A stretch of 64,000 bases of DNA from Streptomyces sp. NBC_00358 (lineage in GTDB: Bacteria; Actinomycetota; Actinomycetes; Streptomycetales; Streptomycetaceae): positions 4,774,001-4,838,000 of the forward strand of contig NZ_CP107976.1 in the NCBI RefSeq assembly GCF_036099295.1, given 5' to 3'. Shown piece after piece: positions 40,677 through 49,476 of this stretch (the first letter of the stretch is position 1; each line of letters opens with the position of its first letter). A program made the translations under genes and the position numbers. The notes under the pieces are model-generated. The model made no database searches, was not told where the DNA came from, and was given only the letters and a program-made list of their open reading frames with translations.

Positions 40677-42146
40677 GTGACTATTTCCGAGCCCTTGGAC
40701 GACCCCTGGGCGGACAGTGGTCCCAGTGATCGTCTGCCCTCGTCCCGTCGGCGTGGGAACGGCGGCCGTGGCCGCGACGAGCAGCACGACCGGGACAACG
40801 GGTCATGGGAAAGCAGCGGTTCCTCATTCGAACGGGTACCGCCGCAGGACCTCGACGCCGAGCAGTCCGTCCTCGGTGGCATGCTCCTGTCGAAGGATGC
40901 CATCGCCGATGTCGTCGAGGTCCTCAAGGGCCACGACTTCTACCGGCCGGCGCACGAGACCATCTACGGGGCGATCCTCGACCTGTACGCGAAGGGCGAG
41001 CCGGCCGACCCCATCACGGTCGCGGCTGAGCTCACCAAGCGCGGCGAGATCACCAAGGTCGGCGGCCCGCCGTATCTGCACACGCTGGTCCAGACGGTCC
41101 CGACCGCGGCGAATGCCGAGTACTACGCGGAGATCGTCCATGAGCGCGCGGTCCTGCGCCGCCTGGTCGAGGCGGGCACGCGCATCACACAGATGGGCTA
41201 CGCGGCCGACGGCGACGTCGACGAGATCGTCAACAGCGCCCAGGCCGAGATCTACGCGGTCACCGAGCAGCGCACCACGGAGGACTATCTGCCGCTCGGC
41301 GACATCATGGAGGGCGCGCTCGACGAGATCGAGGCGATCGGATCGCGTTCGGGGGAGATGACCGGTGTACCGACCGGTTTCACCGACCTCGACTCGCTCA
41401 CCAACGGTCTGCACCCCGGCCAGATGATCATCATCGCGGCGCGTCCCGCCATGGGTAAGTCGACGCTGGCCCTGGACTTCGCCCGGGCCTGCTCGATCAA
41501 GCACAACATGCCCAGCGTGATCTTCTCGCTCGAAATGGGCCGCAACGAGATCGCGATGCGCCTGTTGTCCGCCGAGGCACGCGTGGCCCTGCACCACATG
41601 CGGTCCGGGACCATGACCGACGACGACTGGACCCGCCTCGCGCGTCGTATGCCGGACGTCTCGGCCGCCCCGCTCTACATCGACGACTCCCCGAACCTGT
41701 CGATGATGGAGATCCGTGCCAAGTGCCGGCGTCTCAAGCAACGCGCCGATCTGAAGCTCGTCGTCATCGACTATCTGCAGCTGATGCAGTCGGGCGGCAA
41801 GCGGTCCGAGAGCCGTCAGCAGGAGGTCTCCGACATGTCGCGAAACCTGAAGCTGCTGGCCAAGGAGCTCGAGCTGCCGGTGATCGCGCTGTCGCAGCTC
41901 AACCGTGGGCCCGAGCAGCGTACGGACAAGAAGCCCATGGTCTCCGACCTTCGTGAGTCCGGCTCGATCGAGCAGGACGCGGACATGGTCATCCTGCTCC
42001 ACCGCGAGGACGCGTACGAGAAGGAGTCCCCCCGCGCCGGCGAGGCCGACATCATCGTCGGCAAGCACCGTAACGGCCCGACGGCCACGATCACGGTGGC
42101 CTTCCAGGGTCACTACTCGCGCTTCGTGGACATGGCACAGACCTGA
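40677..42146 (+). CDS. dnaB: Replicative DNA helicase DnaB
   Basis: Hexameric 5'-3' helicase of the replisome, loaded at oriC by DnaA. The 489 residues have a hydrophilic N-terminal tail (1-45), the DnaB N-domain (PPQDLDAEQSVLGGMLLSKDAI and onward, about 47-150), and a RecA-like core with Walker A ARPAMGKST (about 254-262), Walker B LVVIDYLQLM (about 362-371) and SGSIEQDADMVILLHRED. No intein interrupts it. The start is the GTG at 40677 after GGAGGAGGTGG; the open frame continues upstream to 40359 but covers the DnaA-box region. Confidence 0.97.
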   Translation: MTISEPLDDPWADSGPSDRLPSSRRRGNGGRGRDEQHDRDNGSWESSGSSFERVPPQDLDAEQSVLGGMLLSKDAIADVVEVLKGHDFYRPAHETIYGAILDLYAKGEPADPITVAAELTKRGEITKVGGPPYLHTLVQTVPTAANAEYYAEIVHERAVLRRLVEAGTRITQMGYAADGDVDEIVNSAQAEIYAVTEQRTTEDYLPLGDIMEGALDEIEAIGSRSGEMTGVPTGFTDLDSLTNGLHPGQMIIIAARPAMGKSTLALDFARACSIKHNMPSVIFSLEMGRNEIAMRLLSAEARVALHHMRSGTMTDDDWTRLARRMPDVSAAPLYIDDSPNLSMMEIRAKCRRLKQRADLKLVVIDYLQLMQSGGKRSESRQQEVSDMSRNLKLLAKELELPVIALSQLNRGPEQRTDKKPMVSDLRESGSIEQDADMVILLHREDAYEKESPRAGEADIIVGKHRNGPTATITVAFQGHYSRFVDMAQT

Positions 42147-42176
42147 TCGGTGCCATTGGAGGGTCTCGAAACCCTT

Positions 42177-42237
42177 GGCGGAATCTCACGGCAGTTGGCA
42201 GACGGATGGCAGACATGCCACTGCCATGAGATTCGCC
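42177..42237 (+). terminator. Imperfect hairpin after dnaB
   Basis: GGCGGAATCTCACGGCAGTTGGCA (42177-42200) is largely complementary to 42216-42239 (two mismatches/one bulge). It lies 31 bp past the dnaB stop and just before the convergent DHFR-like gene. Confidence 0.65.
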
Positions 42238-42256
42238 GCCGCGTGGGCGCTGCTGC

Positions 42257-42823
42257 TCAGCGCCTCGTCTCGTACCTGGTCAGGACCACGCCGCCGGGAA
42301 GCGTCCGCGTCTCCACCAGGTTCAGGTTCACCCAGCTGTCCAGCGCGGTGAAGAACGGCGTGCCGCCGCCCACCAGGACCGGATGGGCGGCGATCACGTA
42401 CTCGTCGATCAGCCCGGCGCGCATGGCCGCCCCGGCGAGCGTCGCGCCGCCGATGTTCATCGGGCCGCCGTCCTCGGCCTTGAGCCGGGTGATCTCGGCG
42501 ATCGCGTCGCCGGTGACCAGGCGGGTGTTCCAGTCGACCTTGTCGATCGTTGAGGAGAACACCACCTTCGGTGTGTCCCGCCAGTTCCGCGCGAACTCGA
42601 TCTCCGCCGGTGTGGCGTTGGGCCGCTGGTCGCCGGTCGGCCAGTAGGAGCTCATCGCCTCCCACAGCTTGCGCCCGTACAGCGACAGGCCACTCGCCTG
42701 CTCGTGGTCGAGCCACCACTGGAACAGCTCGTCGCTCGGCGGTCCGCTCCAGCCGATGTCGTCGCCGGCCGCGGCGATGTAGCCGTCCAGGGTCAGGTTC
42801 ATGCCGTAGATCAGTTTCCGCAT
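42257..42823 (-). CDS. Dihydrofolate reductase-like protein (RibD C-terminal/YyaP type)
   Basis: NADPH-binding reductase of the DHFR superfamily, function unproven. The 188 residues begin MRKLIYGMNLTLDGYIA with the family start, then SGLSLYGRKLWEAM, FSSTIDKVDWNTRLV and the dinucleotide-binding MNIGGATLAGAAMRAGLIDEY near 135-155. Such stand-alone proteins are common in Streptomyces and are not the essential DHFR. The ATG at 42823 is chosen over the upstream 42883, which adds unrelated residues. It is convergent with dnaB and divergent from the serine hydrolase gene. Confidence 0.82.
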   Translation of the reverse strand: MRKLIYGMNLTLDGYIAAAGDDIGWSGPPSDELFQWWLDHEQASGLSLYGRKLWEAMSSYWPTGDQRPNATPAEIEFARNWRDTPKVVFSSTIDKVDWNTRLVTGDAIAEITRLKAEDGGPMNIGGATLAGAAMRAGLIDEYVIAAHPVLVGGGTPFFTALDSWVNLNLVETRTLPGGVVLTRYETRR

Positions 42824-43154
42824 GGCCCAGCCTTCCGTCCGTGGGTGTCCGGCGTACAGACCAGCGCGGCGCGGGAAACTCATCGGTGCGCGATCTGGGC
42901 TCGCCGGTACTCCTCGTGCTCGGGGCTCAGCGTGGTGTACTCGGCCGGCTCGGGCAAGCCGCCTGATCCCGACCTCGCCCTCGCGAGGAAAAGCCGCGGA
43001 TTGAACTGATCATGGACGACAGGCCGTGAGACAGCCAGGAACGCCCAGGTCGCGCAAGATCGACATGTCGCGGGCGGCGAGACCCTGCAGCCATGTGGGC
43101 CGGCCCCGGGACAATCCGCTCGACGTCCGGCGCCGGGGCAGGTGGACTGGTGTC
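42824..43154. other. Spacer without a recognised element
   Basis: A 331-bp gap between divergent DHFR-like and serine-hydrolase genes. It should hold both promoters, but I see no clear repeat, box or terminator in it. Confidence 0.5.
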
Positions 43155-44540
43155 ATGACGACAACCCACGATGATCTTCTCCCCGGCACGCGCCGAGCCC
43201 TGCTGCACCGTATCGCCGTCGCGCAGAGCGAGGGGCGGGCGCCGTCCCTGGTCGCGGCGGTGGTCCGGGGCGGGAAAGCGGTGTGGAACGGGGCGCGGAC
43301 CTCGGTGGACGGCCACGGACCTGACGAGAACGTGCAGTACCGGATCGGCTCCATCACCAAGACCTTCACCGCCGTTCTGGTGCTGCGGCTGCGCGACGAG
43401 GGTCTCCTGGACCTCGGCGACCCGCTGGAGAAGCATGTGCCGGGCACCGGGGCGGGGGAAGTCACCATCTTCCAACTTCTCGCGCACACCGGAGGGTTGG
43501 CAGCCGAGTCGCCCGCGCCCTGGTGGGAGCGAACGCCCGGCTCGCTGCGTCCCGAACTGGCCGATGTGCTGGGCGAACAGCCGTACCGGCATCCGGTCGG
43601 CCGTCGGCACCATTACTCGAACCCCGGCTACACGTTGCTCGGAGCGCTGGTCGAAGAGGTAAGAGGCGCCCCCTGGGAGGAAGTACTGCGCCGCGAGGTC
43701 CTCGAACCGCTCGGTCTGCACCGGACGAGCGGTAGCCCGCAGGCGCCGCATGCGGGGGGATGGGCCGTCCACCCTTGGGCGGACGCGATGATGCCCGAGC
43801 CTGCGCAGGACCTCGGGCGGATGGCTCCGGCCGGTCAGCTCTGGTCCACCACAGGTGACTTGGCCCGCTTCGCCGTCTTCCTCGCCCACGGTGACGATCG
43901 AGTGCTGAGCGCCGAGTCCGTCAGGGAGATGCACGCGCCTGCCGCGCCTCCGGAGGCGGCGGAACTGGCTTCGGGCTCCTCGTACGGGCTTGCCCTGCAG
44001 CTCCTGCACCGTGACGGCCGAACCCTCGTAGGGCACTCGGGTTCCCTGCCGGGATTTCTCGCCGGTTTGGTGATCAGCGTGGAGGATGACGTGGCGGCTG
44101 TGGTGCTGTCCAACTGCACCTCGGGCCCGCCCGTGTTCACCGTGGCCGCCGATCTGGTGCGGATCGTCGCGGAGGCAGAACCGCGGATCCCTGAGCCCTG
44201 GCGGCCGATGGCCGAAGTCGGCCGTGAGGTAATGGAGTTGGCGGGCCAGTGGTACTGGGGGACGCAGGGTTTCGGGCTGAGGCTGCCGGCCGGCGGTGGG
44301 CTCGTGCTGGGTCCGCTCTCGGGTGTCGGCCGGGGCGCCCGCTTCCGGGCGAACGGCGACGGGACGTGGACGGGGCTCGACGGCTACTACGCGGGCGAGC
44401 TCCTGCGCCCCGTACGGCGGCCCGACGGCTCGGTGAGCCATCTGGACCTCGGATCGTTCGTGTTCACGCGGCAGCCGTACGACGAGCAGGCCCCTGTGCC
44501 CGGTGGAGTGGATCCGGCTGGCTGGCGAGGAGTCGAGTAG
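43155..44540 (+). CDS. Serine hydrolase of the beta-lactamase/DD-peptidase fold
   Basis: Probable esterase or D,D-peptidase-like enzyme of the class C beta-lactamase superfamily. The 461 residues contain S66xxK (SITK, S66/K69), YSN (154-156) and a third motif HSGSLPGF near 295. A beta-barrel-like C-terminal domain (about 350-461) follows, with WYWGTQGFGLRL. No signal peptide is visible, so it may be cytoplasmic. The ATG at 43155 (MTTTHDDLLPGTRRALLHRI) is chosen; the frame is open from 43026. A homologous gene follows dnaB in S. coelicolor. Confidence 0.85.
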   Translation: MTTTHDDLLPGTRRALLHRIAVAQSEGRAPSLVAAVVRGGKAVWNGARTSVDGHGPDENVQYRIGSITKTFTAVLVLRLRDEGLLDLGDPLEKHVPGTGAGEVTIFQLLAHTGGLAAESPAPWWERTPGSLRPELADVLGEQPYRHPVGRRHHYSNPGYTLLGALVEEVRGAPWEEVLRREVLEPLGLHRTSGSPQAPHAGGWAVHPWADAMMPEPAQDLGRMAPAGQLWSTTGDLARFAVFLAHGDDRVLSAESVREMHAPAAPPEAAELASGSSYGLALQLLHRDGRTLVGHSGSLPGFLAGLVISVEDDVAAVVLSNCTSGPPVFTVAADLVRIVAEAEPRIPEPWRPMAEVGREVMELAGQWYWGTQGFGLRLPAGGGLVLGPLSGVGRGARFRANGDGTWTGLDGYYAGELLRPVRRPDGSVSHLDLGSFVFTRQPYDEQAPVPGGVDPAGWRGVE

Positions 44541-44565
44541 GAGCCGTCGGGCCAGGAGGCGGCAT

Positions 44566-44579
44566 GTTTCACGTGAAAC
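44566..44579. other. parS: parS site 10
   Basis: Perfect GTTTCACGTGAAAC between the convergent serine hydrolase and GNAT genes. Confidence 0.94.
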
Positions 44580-44629
44580 AGGCCGCAAACAGGCTGCAAC
44601 CTCGGCGCGCGGAGGGAACGAGGCCTTCG

Positions 44630-45082
44630 TCAGAGGGGGAGTTTGAAACCGACGTGTGAGGCCTCGAAGCCGAGCCTCTCGTAGAAGCGATGGGCATCGG
44701 TGCGGGAGGCGTCCGAGGTCAGCTGGACCAACTGGCAGTCCTGGCGGCGGGATTCCTCGACCGCCCACTCGATGAGCTCCGTGCCGAGACCACTGCCGCG
44801 CTCGTCGGCGTGGATGCGTACGGCCTCGATCAGGGAACGCGTCGCTCCTTTGCGGGACAGCCCGGGAATCACGGTGAGCTGCAGGGTCCCGACAACGCGG
44901 TCCTCGCGTACGGCGACGACCAGGTGCTGGTTCGGGTCACGGCTCAGACGGTCCAGGGCGCTCAGATAGGGCCTGAGATCGTCGGGCGACTCCCGTTGGG
45001 TGCCGAGCGGGTCGTCGGCGAGCATCGCGACGATGGCGGGAACGTCGTCGGCGACCGCGGCTCGTATCTCAAGATCTGCCAT
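44630..45082 (-). CDS. GNAT-family N-acetyltransferase
   Basis: Acetyl-CoA-dependent acetyltransferase of unknown substrate. The 150 residues form one compact GNAT domain: IRAAVADDVPAIVAML, VVGTLQLTVIPGLSRKGATRS, HADERGSGLGTELIEWAVEE (acetyl-CoA loop, about 91-110), and the C-terminal HRFYERLGFEASHVGFKL. It is 9 bp downstream of a MarR gene on the same strand, so it is probably in one operon with it and controlled by it. Confidence 0.88.
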   Translation of the reverse strand: MADLEIRAAVADDVPAIVAMLADDPLGTQRESPDDLRPYLSALDRLSRDPNQHLVVAVREDRVVGTLQLTVIPGLSRKGATRSLIEAVRIHADERGSGLGTELIEWAVEESRRQDCQLVQLTSDASRTDAHRFYERLGFEASHVGFKLPL

Positions 45083-45091
45083 GTCCGCACC

Positions 45092-45580
45092 CTACGAGGG
45101 CATGCCCACGGAGGACATGGGTTCTACGGGCATGCTCGCCGACTCCACGACCCGGACCAGTGGTGCCAGTTCAGGGTTCTCGGCCGCTGTGCCGAGCGCC
45201 TCGCGCAGGGCGGCGTCATTGGTGGGCCGCGCCTCGGCGAGGAGTGTCAGTCCTGCGTCGCTGACATTCGTGTAGATGCCGCGCCGGTCGGTCGGGCAGA
45301 GATAGCGGGCGAGCAGCCCTCGGTCCTCGAGACGCGTGACCAGCCGAGTGGTCGCGCTCTGGCTGAGGACGACCGCGTCCGCGACCTGCTTCATCTGCAG
45401 ATGGCCGCCGTCGCCGTCGTGCTGCCGGCTGAGCACGTCGAGCAGGGAGTATTCGCGCACGCTGAGCCCGTGCCGGGCCTGCAGGGCCCGCTCGATATGG
45501 GCCTCGATCCTTCCGTGCAGCAAGGAGAGGGCGCACCACCCCTGAGCGAGGGCGGTGAGCGCGGGGTCCGTGGCTGTCAT
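45092..45580 (-). CDS. MarR-family transcriptional regulator
   Basis: Dimeric winged-helix repressor. The 162 residues show the MarR fold: ALSLLHGRIEAHIERALQ, the recognition region MKQVADAVVLSQSATTRLVTRLEDRGLLAR (about 68-97) and the wing DRRGIYTNVSDAG. The ATG at 45580 has AGGAAACACC upstream; the frame to 45697 is spurious. It is divergent from an MFS efflux gene, the classic layout for a MarR regulator that represses its own operon and the pump. Confidence 0.9.
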   Translation of the reverse strand: MTATDPALTALAQGWCALSLLHGRIEAHIERALQARHGLSVREYSLLDVLSRQHDGDGGHLQMKQVADAVVLSQSATTRLVTRLEDRGLLARYLCPTDRRGIYTNVSDAGLTLLAEARPTNDAALREALGTAAENPELAPLVRVVESASMPVEPMSSVGMPS

Positions 45581-45642
45581 GGTGTTTCCTCCGTCCCGGA
45601 GCGGCTGAAGCCAGGATAGAGCACAGGCGCAATAGCCCGCTG

Positions 45643-45684
45643 TTGCACATTGCCCGCGTCTGCAACTATTGTGAACGCAGGCAA
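45643..45684. promoter_or_regulatory. MFS promoter with probable MarR operator
   Basis: TTGCAC (45643-45648) and TATTGT (45667-45672), 18 bp apart, point to the MFS gene. An imperfect inverted repeat (TTGCCCGCGTCT near 45650 against GAACGCAGGCAA ending at 45684) spans the -10 region, a plausible site for the adjacent MarR protein. Confidence 0.5.
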
Positions 45685-45720
45685 AGCGCCTCTGCAATCT
45701 TATGGAAGGTGTACCCCACC

Positions 45721-46929
45721 ATGCCTCTCGCGCTTCTGGCCCTCGCGATCGGGGCCTTCGGCATCGGAACGACCGAGTTCGTGATCATGGGTGTCCTGCC
45801 GGAGGTCGCCGGGGACTTCGGGGTCTCCATCCCCACGGCCGGACTCCTGGTGACCGGCTACGCCCTGGGCGTGGTGGTCGGTGCGCCGATCATGACCGCG
45901 CTCGGCACGAAGGTGTCCCGCAAGCGGATGCTCATGGTGCTGATGGGCCTGTTCGTTCTCGGCAATCTGATCTCCGCCCTGGCTCCGGCCTTCTGGTTGA
46001 TGTTCGTGGGCCGGGTGGTCGCCTCCCTCGCGCACGGCGCCTTCTTCGGTATCGGGTCGGTGGCCGCGGCCGAACTGGTCGCACCGGAGAAGAAGGCCGG
46101 CGCCATAGCGATGATGTTCAGCGGGCTCACGATCGCCAATGTCGTCGGGGTCCCGCTGGGCACGCTGATCGGACAGTCCGCCGGCTGGCGGGTCACGTTC
46201 ACGGGTGTCGCCGCACTGGGTGTCATCGGGCTGCTGGGTATCGCCAAGCTGGTCCCGGAGATGCCGAAACCCGAGGGCGTACGTCTGCGCCACGAACTGG
46301 CCGCCTTCAAGAACGTCCAGGTCCTGCTCGCGATGGCGATGACCGTGCTCGGGTTCGGCGGCGTCTTCGCGGCCATCACCTACATCGCGCCGATGATGAC
46401 GCACGTCGCGGGCTTCGCCGACGGATCCGTCACCTGGCTGCTGGTCCTCTTCGGGCTCGGCATGGTGGGCGGGAACCTGATCGGTGGCAAATTCGCCGAC
46501 CGCGCGCTGATGCCGATGCTCTACGTGTCGCTGGGCGGCCTCGCCGTCGTGCTCGCCCTCTTCACCGTCACCGCGCACAACAAGATCCTGGCGGCCGCCA
46601 CGATCGTCCTGATCGGCGGTCTGGGCTTCGCGACCGTGCCTCCTCTGCAGAAGCGTGTTCTCGACCAGGCGCACGGCGCGCCCACCCTGGCCTCGGCCGT
46701 CAACATCGGCGCCTTCAACCTCGGAAACGCCGTCTCGGCCTGGCTCGGCGGCGTCGTCATCGCTGCGGGTCTCGGCTACACCGCTCCCAACTGGGTCGGT
46801 GCGGTCCTCGCCGCGAGCGCGCTCGTCCTGGCCGTTGCCTCGGCCGCTCTGGAGCGCCGCACAGGTGGGCCCAGCGTCGTGGTCGCCGGAGGTACCCCCG
46901 CCGAGCAGCGGACCGTCGTCCTCCGCTGA
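45721..46929 (+). CDS. MFS transporter (arabinose/chloramphenicol-efflux type, DHA1)
   Basis: Proton-driven drug-efflux type permease. The 402 residues contain twelve membrane segments; FGIGTTEFVIMGVLPEVAGD in segment 1 is diagnostic of the AraJ/Cmr/YdhP branch. The cytoplasmic loop 2-3 reads GTKVSRKRMLM. Substrate unknown. The ATG at 45721 with GGAAGGTG upstream replaces the earlier in-frame 45643. Probably repressed by the divergent MarR protein, and followed on the same strand by an HbpS-like gene. Confidence 0.9.
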   Translation: MPLALLALAIGAFGIGTTEFVIMGVLPEVAGDFGVSIPTAGLLVTGYALGVVVGAPIMTALGTKVSRKRMLMVLMGLFVLGNLISALAPAFWLMFVGRVVASLAHGAFFGIGSVAAAELVAPEKKAGAIAMMFSGLTIANVVGVPLGTLIGQSAGWRVTFTGVAALGVIGLLGIAKLVPEMPKPEGVRLRHELAAFKNVQVLLAMAMTVLGFGGVFAAITYIAPMMTHVAGFADGSVTWLLVLFGLGMVGGNLIGGKFADRALMPMLYVSLGGLAVVLALFTVTAHNKILAAATIVLIGGLGFATVPPLQKRVLDQAHGAPTLASAVNIGAFNLGNAVSAWLGGVVIAAGLGYTAPNWVGAVLAASALVLAVASAALERRTGGPSVVVAGGTPAEQRTVVLR

Positions 46930-47028
46930 CCAGGTCCGAGACGCTGCGGGACCAGGGCCGTTCCCACAGCGTCTCGACCCGGCACGTTCCCGACTCGAAC
47001 CAGCACACCCCCACAAGGAGAAAACCTG

Positions 47029-47451
47029 ATGAGCACCACCACCGCCGTCGCCCCTCTGACCATCGAGGACGCCGAGGTTCTCGTGACCGCGGCCCGTCGG
47101 GCCGCCGAGGCGGCCGGGGTTCGGATCAGCGCCACCGTCCTCGACGCGGGTGGCCACCTGCTCGCCTTCCGACGCGACGACCAGGCCGTCCTGATCTCGG
47201 GAGAGACCAGCACACGCAAGGCCTACACGGCACTGCAGCTCGACTCGGCCACGGCCGATCTCGTCGAGGCCGTGCAGCCCGGCGGTCTCTTCCACACGCT
47301 GCCCACCGCGCTCGACCGTCCGTTGCTGTTCATAGCGGGCGGCGTTCCGGTCCACCGCGGCGGTCGCCTCATCGGTGCCATCGGGGTCGGTGGCGGGATG
47401 CCCGACCAGGACCACGGTTTCGCCGTCGCCGCTGTCGAGTCGCTCGTCTGA
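47029..47451 (+). CDS. GlcG/HbpS-family heme-binding-like protein
   Basis: Member of the GlcG/HbpS family (DUF336), some members of which bind heme or sense redox stress. The 140 residues have the family core: AEVLVTAARRAAEAAGV, VLDAGGHLLAFRRDDQA, STRKAYTAL and the Gly-rich end GGVPVHRGGRLIGAIGVGGGMPDQD. There is no signal peptide, so unlike HbpS of S. reticuli it should be cytoplasmic. It is 99 bp downstream of the MFS gene, with AAGGAG before the ATG, and probably in its operon. Confidence 0.85.
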   Translation: MSTTTAVAPLTIEDAEVLVTAARRAAEAAGVRISATVLDAGGHLLAFRRDDQAVLISGETSTRKAYTALQLDSATADLVEAVQPGGLFHTLPTALDRPLLFIAGGVPVHRGGRLIGAIGVGGGMPDQDHGFAVAAVESLV

Positions 47452-47494
47452 CGCTCGTCGACAACGGCGCCCACCTGGCGCACGACAGTCGAGA

Positions 47495-47529
47495 AATGCC
47501 GGTTCCCGCGCACCATGGGGACCGGCATT
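47495..47529. terminator. Terminator between convergent genes
   Basis: AATGCCGGTTCCC (47495-47507) pairs with GGGGACCGGCATT (47517-47529) with one mismatch, followed by CTT. Confidence 0.8.
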
Positions 47530-47552
47530 CTTCCGTGAGAGCCGTAGGAGCC

Positions 47553-48419
47553 CTAGCCGGCGGCCACAGTCAGGGGTGCGAAGCGGCGCGTCCAGTCGCC
47601 GGGCAGTTCCGGGATGCCGTACGTCATGACCGCGTTGAAGCCGGTGGGCGCAAGCCCGCGTTCCTTCAGCCAGATCAGCAGGTCTTCGTGCCGGACGTCG
47701 ACATCGGTGCGCAGCGGACGGTCTGTGCGGGCCGCGAGCGCGGAGAGCAGGGCCTTCGCCGTCTCCGTGTCCCGGGCGATCAGGGGTCCCACGACCTGGT
47801 TGGTCATATTGGGCCAGGCGGCCGCGTAGCCGATGATCCGGCCGTTCTCCTCGGCCACGCGGAGCTGGTCCGCGAAGGCGGGCAGGCGCGTGATCATGTG
47901 GGTGCGGTCGGTGCCGAAGACGTCTTCGTCCAGGCGGAGGATGGAGGCGAGGTCCTCCGCGGTGGCCGGACGGGTGAGCACCTCGGGCTCAGGGCCGCCC
48001 GCGGTGAAGGTCCCACGGACCATCTCGGCCCGGCCGGTGACCTTGAATCCCAACCCCTCGTAGAGCGGGCGACCGTACTCGGTCGCGTGCAGGGTCAACG
48101 GGGTGGTGCCCATCTCCTCGATGACGTGCCGCATGAGACGGCGGCCGACCCCTTGGCGGGAGTGCCGCTCCGCGACGAGAACCATGCCGATCGCACCCAG
48201 TTCGGGGCGCTCGCGCGGTCCGTATTCGGTCACCACACAGGCGGTGACGAGACCATCGGCTGGGTCGTCGATCCCGTATCCGGTTCCCGCAGCGAGCAGC
48301 AGACCCCACTTGTGTTCCTCACGGGGCCAGCCCCGGTCCTCGGACAGGTCGGCGCAGGCGGCGAGGTCGCTGGGCGTCAGACGGCGAACGGGCAGATCGG
48401 AGAGGGAAGGTGTCGACAC
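47553..48419 (-). CDS. Tandem-domain GNAT acetyltransferase
   Basis: Predicted acetyltransferase with two GNAT-like domains. In the 288 residues the first (about 1-135) has AIGMVLVAERHSRQGVGRRLMRHVIEE, a full acetyl-CoA loop, and PLYEGLGFKVTGRAE. The second (about 148-280) has VLTRPATAEDLASILRLDED and ENGRIIGYAAAWPNM but a degenerate loop, so probably only the first is active. Substrate unknown. It is convergent with the HbpS-like gene and divergent from a HAD gene, with a parS between. Confidence 0.82.
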   Translation of the reverse strand: MSTPSLSDLPVRRLTPSDLAACADLSEDRGWPREEHKWGLLLAAGTGYGIDDPADGLVTACVVTEYGPRERPELGAIGMVLVAERHSRQGVGRRLMRHVIEEMGTTPLTLHATEYGRPLYEGLGFKVTGRAEMVRGTFTAGGPEPEVLTRPATAEDLASILRLDEDVFGTDRTHMITRLPAFADQLRVAEENGRIIGYAAAWPNMTNQVVGPLIARDTETAKALLSALAARTDRPLRTDVDVRHEDLLIWLKERGLAPTGFNAVMTYGIPELPGDWTRRFAPLTVAAG

Positions 48420-48522
48420 GCGGTTCAGGCTCTCTGACAGGTGTCTTTGCCGTCCACCGCTTTCCCGGCGATTTCATCGACTTTTGGCCATGCCCCGGAC
48501 CAGCCGCAGCGGGCGGACGGCT

Positions 48523-48536
48523 GTTTCACGTGAAAC
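48523..48536. other. parS: parS site 11
   Basis: Perfect GTTTCACGTGAAAC in the divergent spacer, 37 bp before the HAD gene start, where ParB could affect its promoter. Confidence 0.94.
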
Positions 48537-48572
48537 CCCGACCGCTGACCGCCGACTGCCCCAGTAGCCTCG

Positions 48573-49211
48573 ATGGACATGGCGAGACTTCATCTCTTCG
48601 ATCTTGACGGGACGTTGCTCCACGGGAGCACCGCACCGCTGGAGATTTCACGGCAGTTGGGGCTGGAAGCCGAGACCCTGGCGCTCGAAAAGGCCATCTC
48701 CGAGGGGCGTATAGGTCCGCCCGAGTATGCGACGCGTGTGCATGCTCTGTGGGCGGAACTCACCGATGCTCGTGTGGCGGCGGCATTCGACGGCGCGCCT
48801 TGGATGGCCGGAATCCAAGACGTCTGGCAAGAGATCCGGCGAAGTGGCGACTACTGCGCGGTCGTATCGCTGTCACCCTCGTTCTTTGTGGAACGTCTGA
48901 TGGCGTGGGGAGCCCACGCGGCCCATGGATCACGCTTTCCGGTCGTGCCGTTCACCGAACCGCTGGACCCGGCGGGCATTCTCAGCTCGGCGTCAAAGGT
49001 GCTGATCGCGGACCGGCTCTGTGAAGAGTTCGGGGTGAATCGAAGCGACTGCGTCGCCTATGGAGACTCACTCTCGGACCAGGATCTTTTCGGTGTTGTG
49101 CCCGTGTCGGTCGCGATCAATGGCGACCGTCGGCTGCTCAGTCTGGCAACTCACTCCTACGTGGGACGGGACCTGTCGGCTGCCTATCGACTGGCATGCC
49201 GTGCCCGGTAA
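48573..49211 (+). CDS. HAD-superfamily phosphatase (phosphoserine phosphatase-like, IB type)
   Basis: Predicted Mg-dependent phosphatase. The 212 residues have motif I FDLDGTLL (D10, D12), an alpha-helical cap (about 20-90), motif II VSLS near 105, motif III lysine in SSASKVLIAD and motif IV CVAYGDSLSDQDLF (about 164-177). The order fits the HAD-IB group (SerB-like). Codons here use A/T in the third position more than neighbouring genes do, which may reflect lower expression or recent arrival. The start may be 48573 or 48579 (MARLHLF). Confidence 0.85.
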   Translation: MDMARLHLFDLDGTLLHGSTAPLEISRQLGLEAETLALEKAISEGRIGPPEYATRVHALWAELTDARVAAAFDGAPWMAGIQDVWQEIRRSGDYCAVVSLSPSFFVERLMAWGAHAAHGSRFPVVPFTEPLDPAGILSSASKVLIADRLCEEFGVNRSDCVAYGDSLSDQDLFGVVPVSVAINGDRRLLSLATHSYVGRDLSAAYRLACRAR

Positions 49212-49476
49212 ACGCAGACCAGAGCAGCCTAACGGGACGGAGAGATCGAAGACCGGAGTTTTCCGTTATGCGGCTCGCCGTTGATCCGGAGTGGGATGCT
49301 CGATGAGAGCGCTGCGGCCAATGCCACGCTCTCGCCTTACGTGTCCGTGCGGGTGGGGATCCGGCTTCATTGGGGCCGCATTGGGCCGACGATGACTGAT
49401 CCGGAAAGGGGAGCGCACCGGATGCGGGGGAAAGCAGGCATCTTCCGACCGCGGAGGTGCGAGGACCGACCGAAAG

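Noticed and set aside
40677..42146. Intein or insertion in dnaB
   Set aside because: The protein is a continuous 489 residues with all helicase motifs in order.
45702..48437. 911-codon plus-strand frame across the MFS, HbpS and GNAT genes
   Set aside because: It is the shifted frame of three real genes and is very rich in Arg/Gly with no motif.
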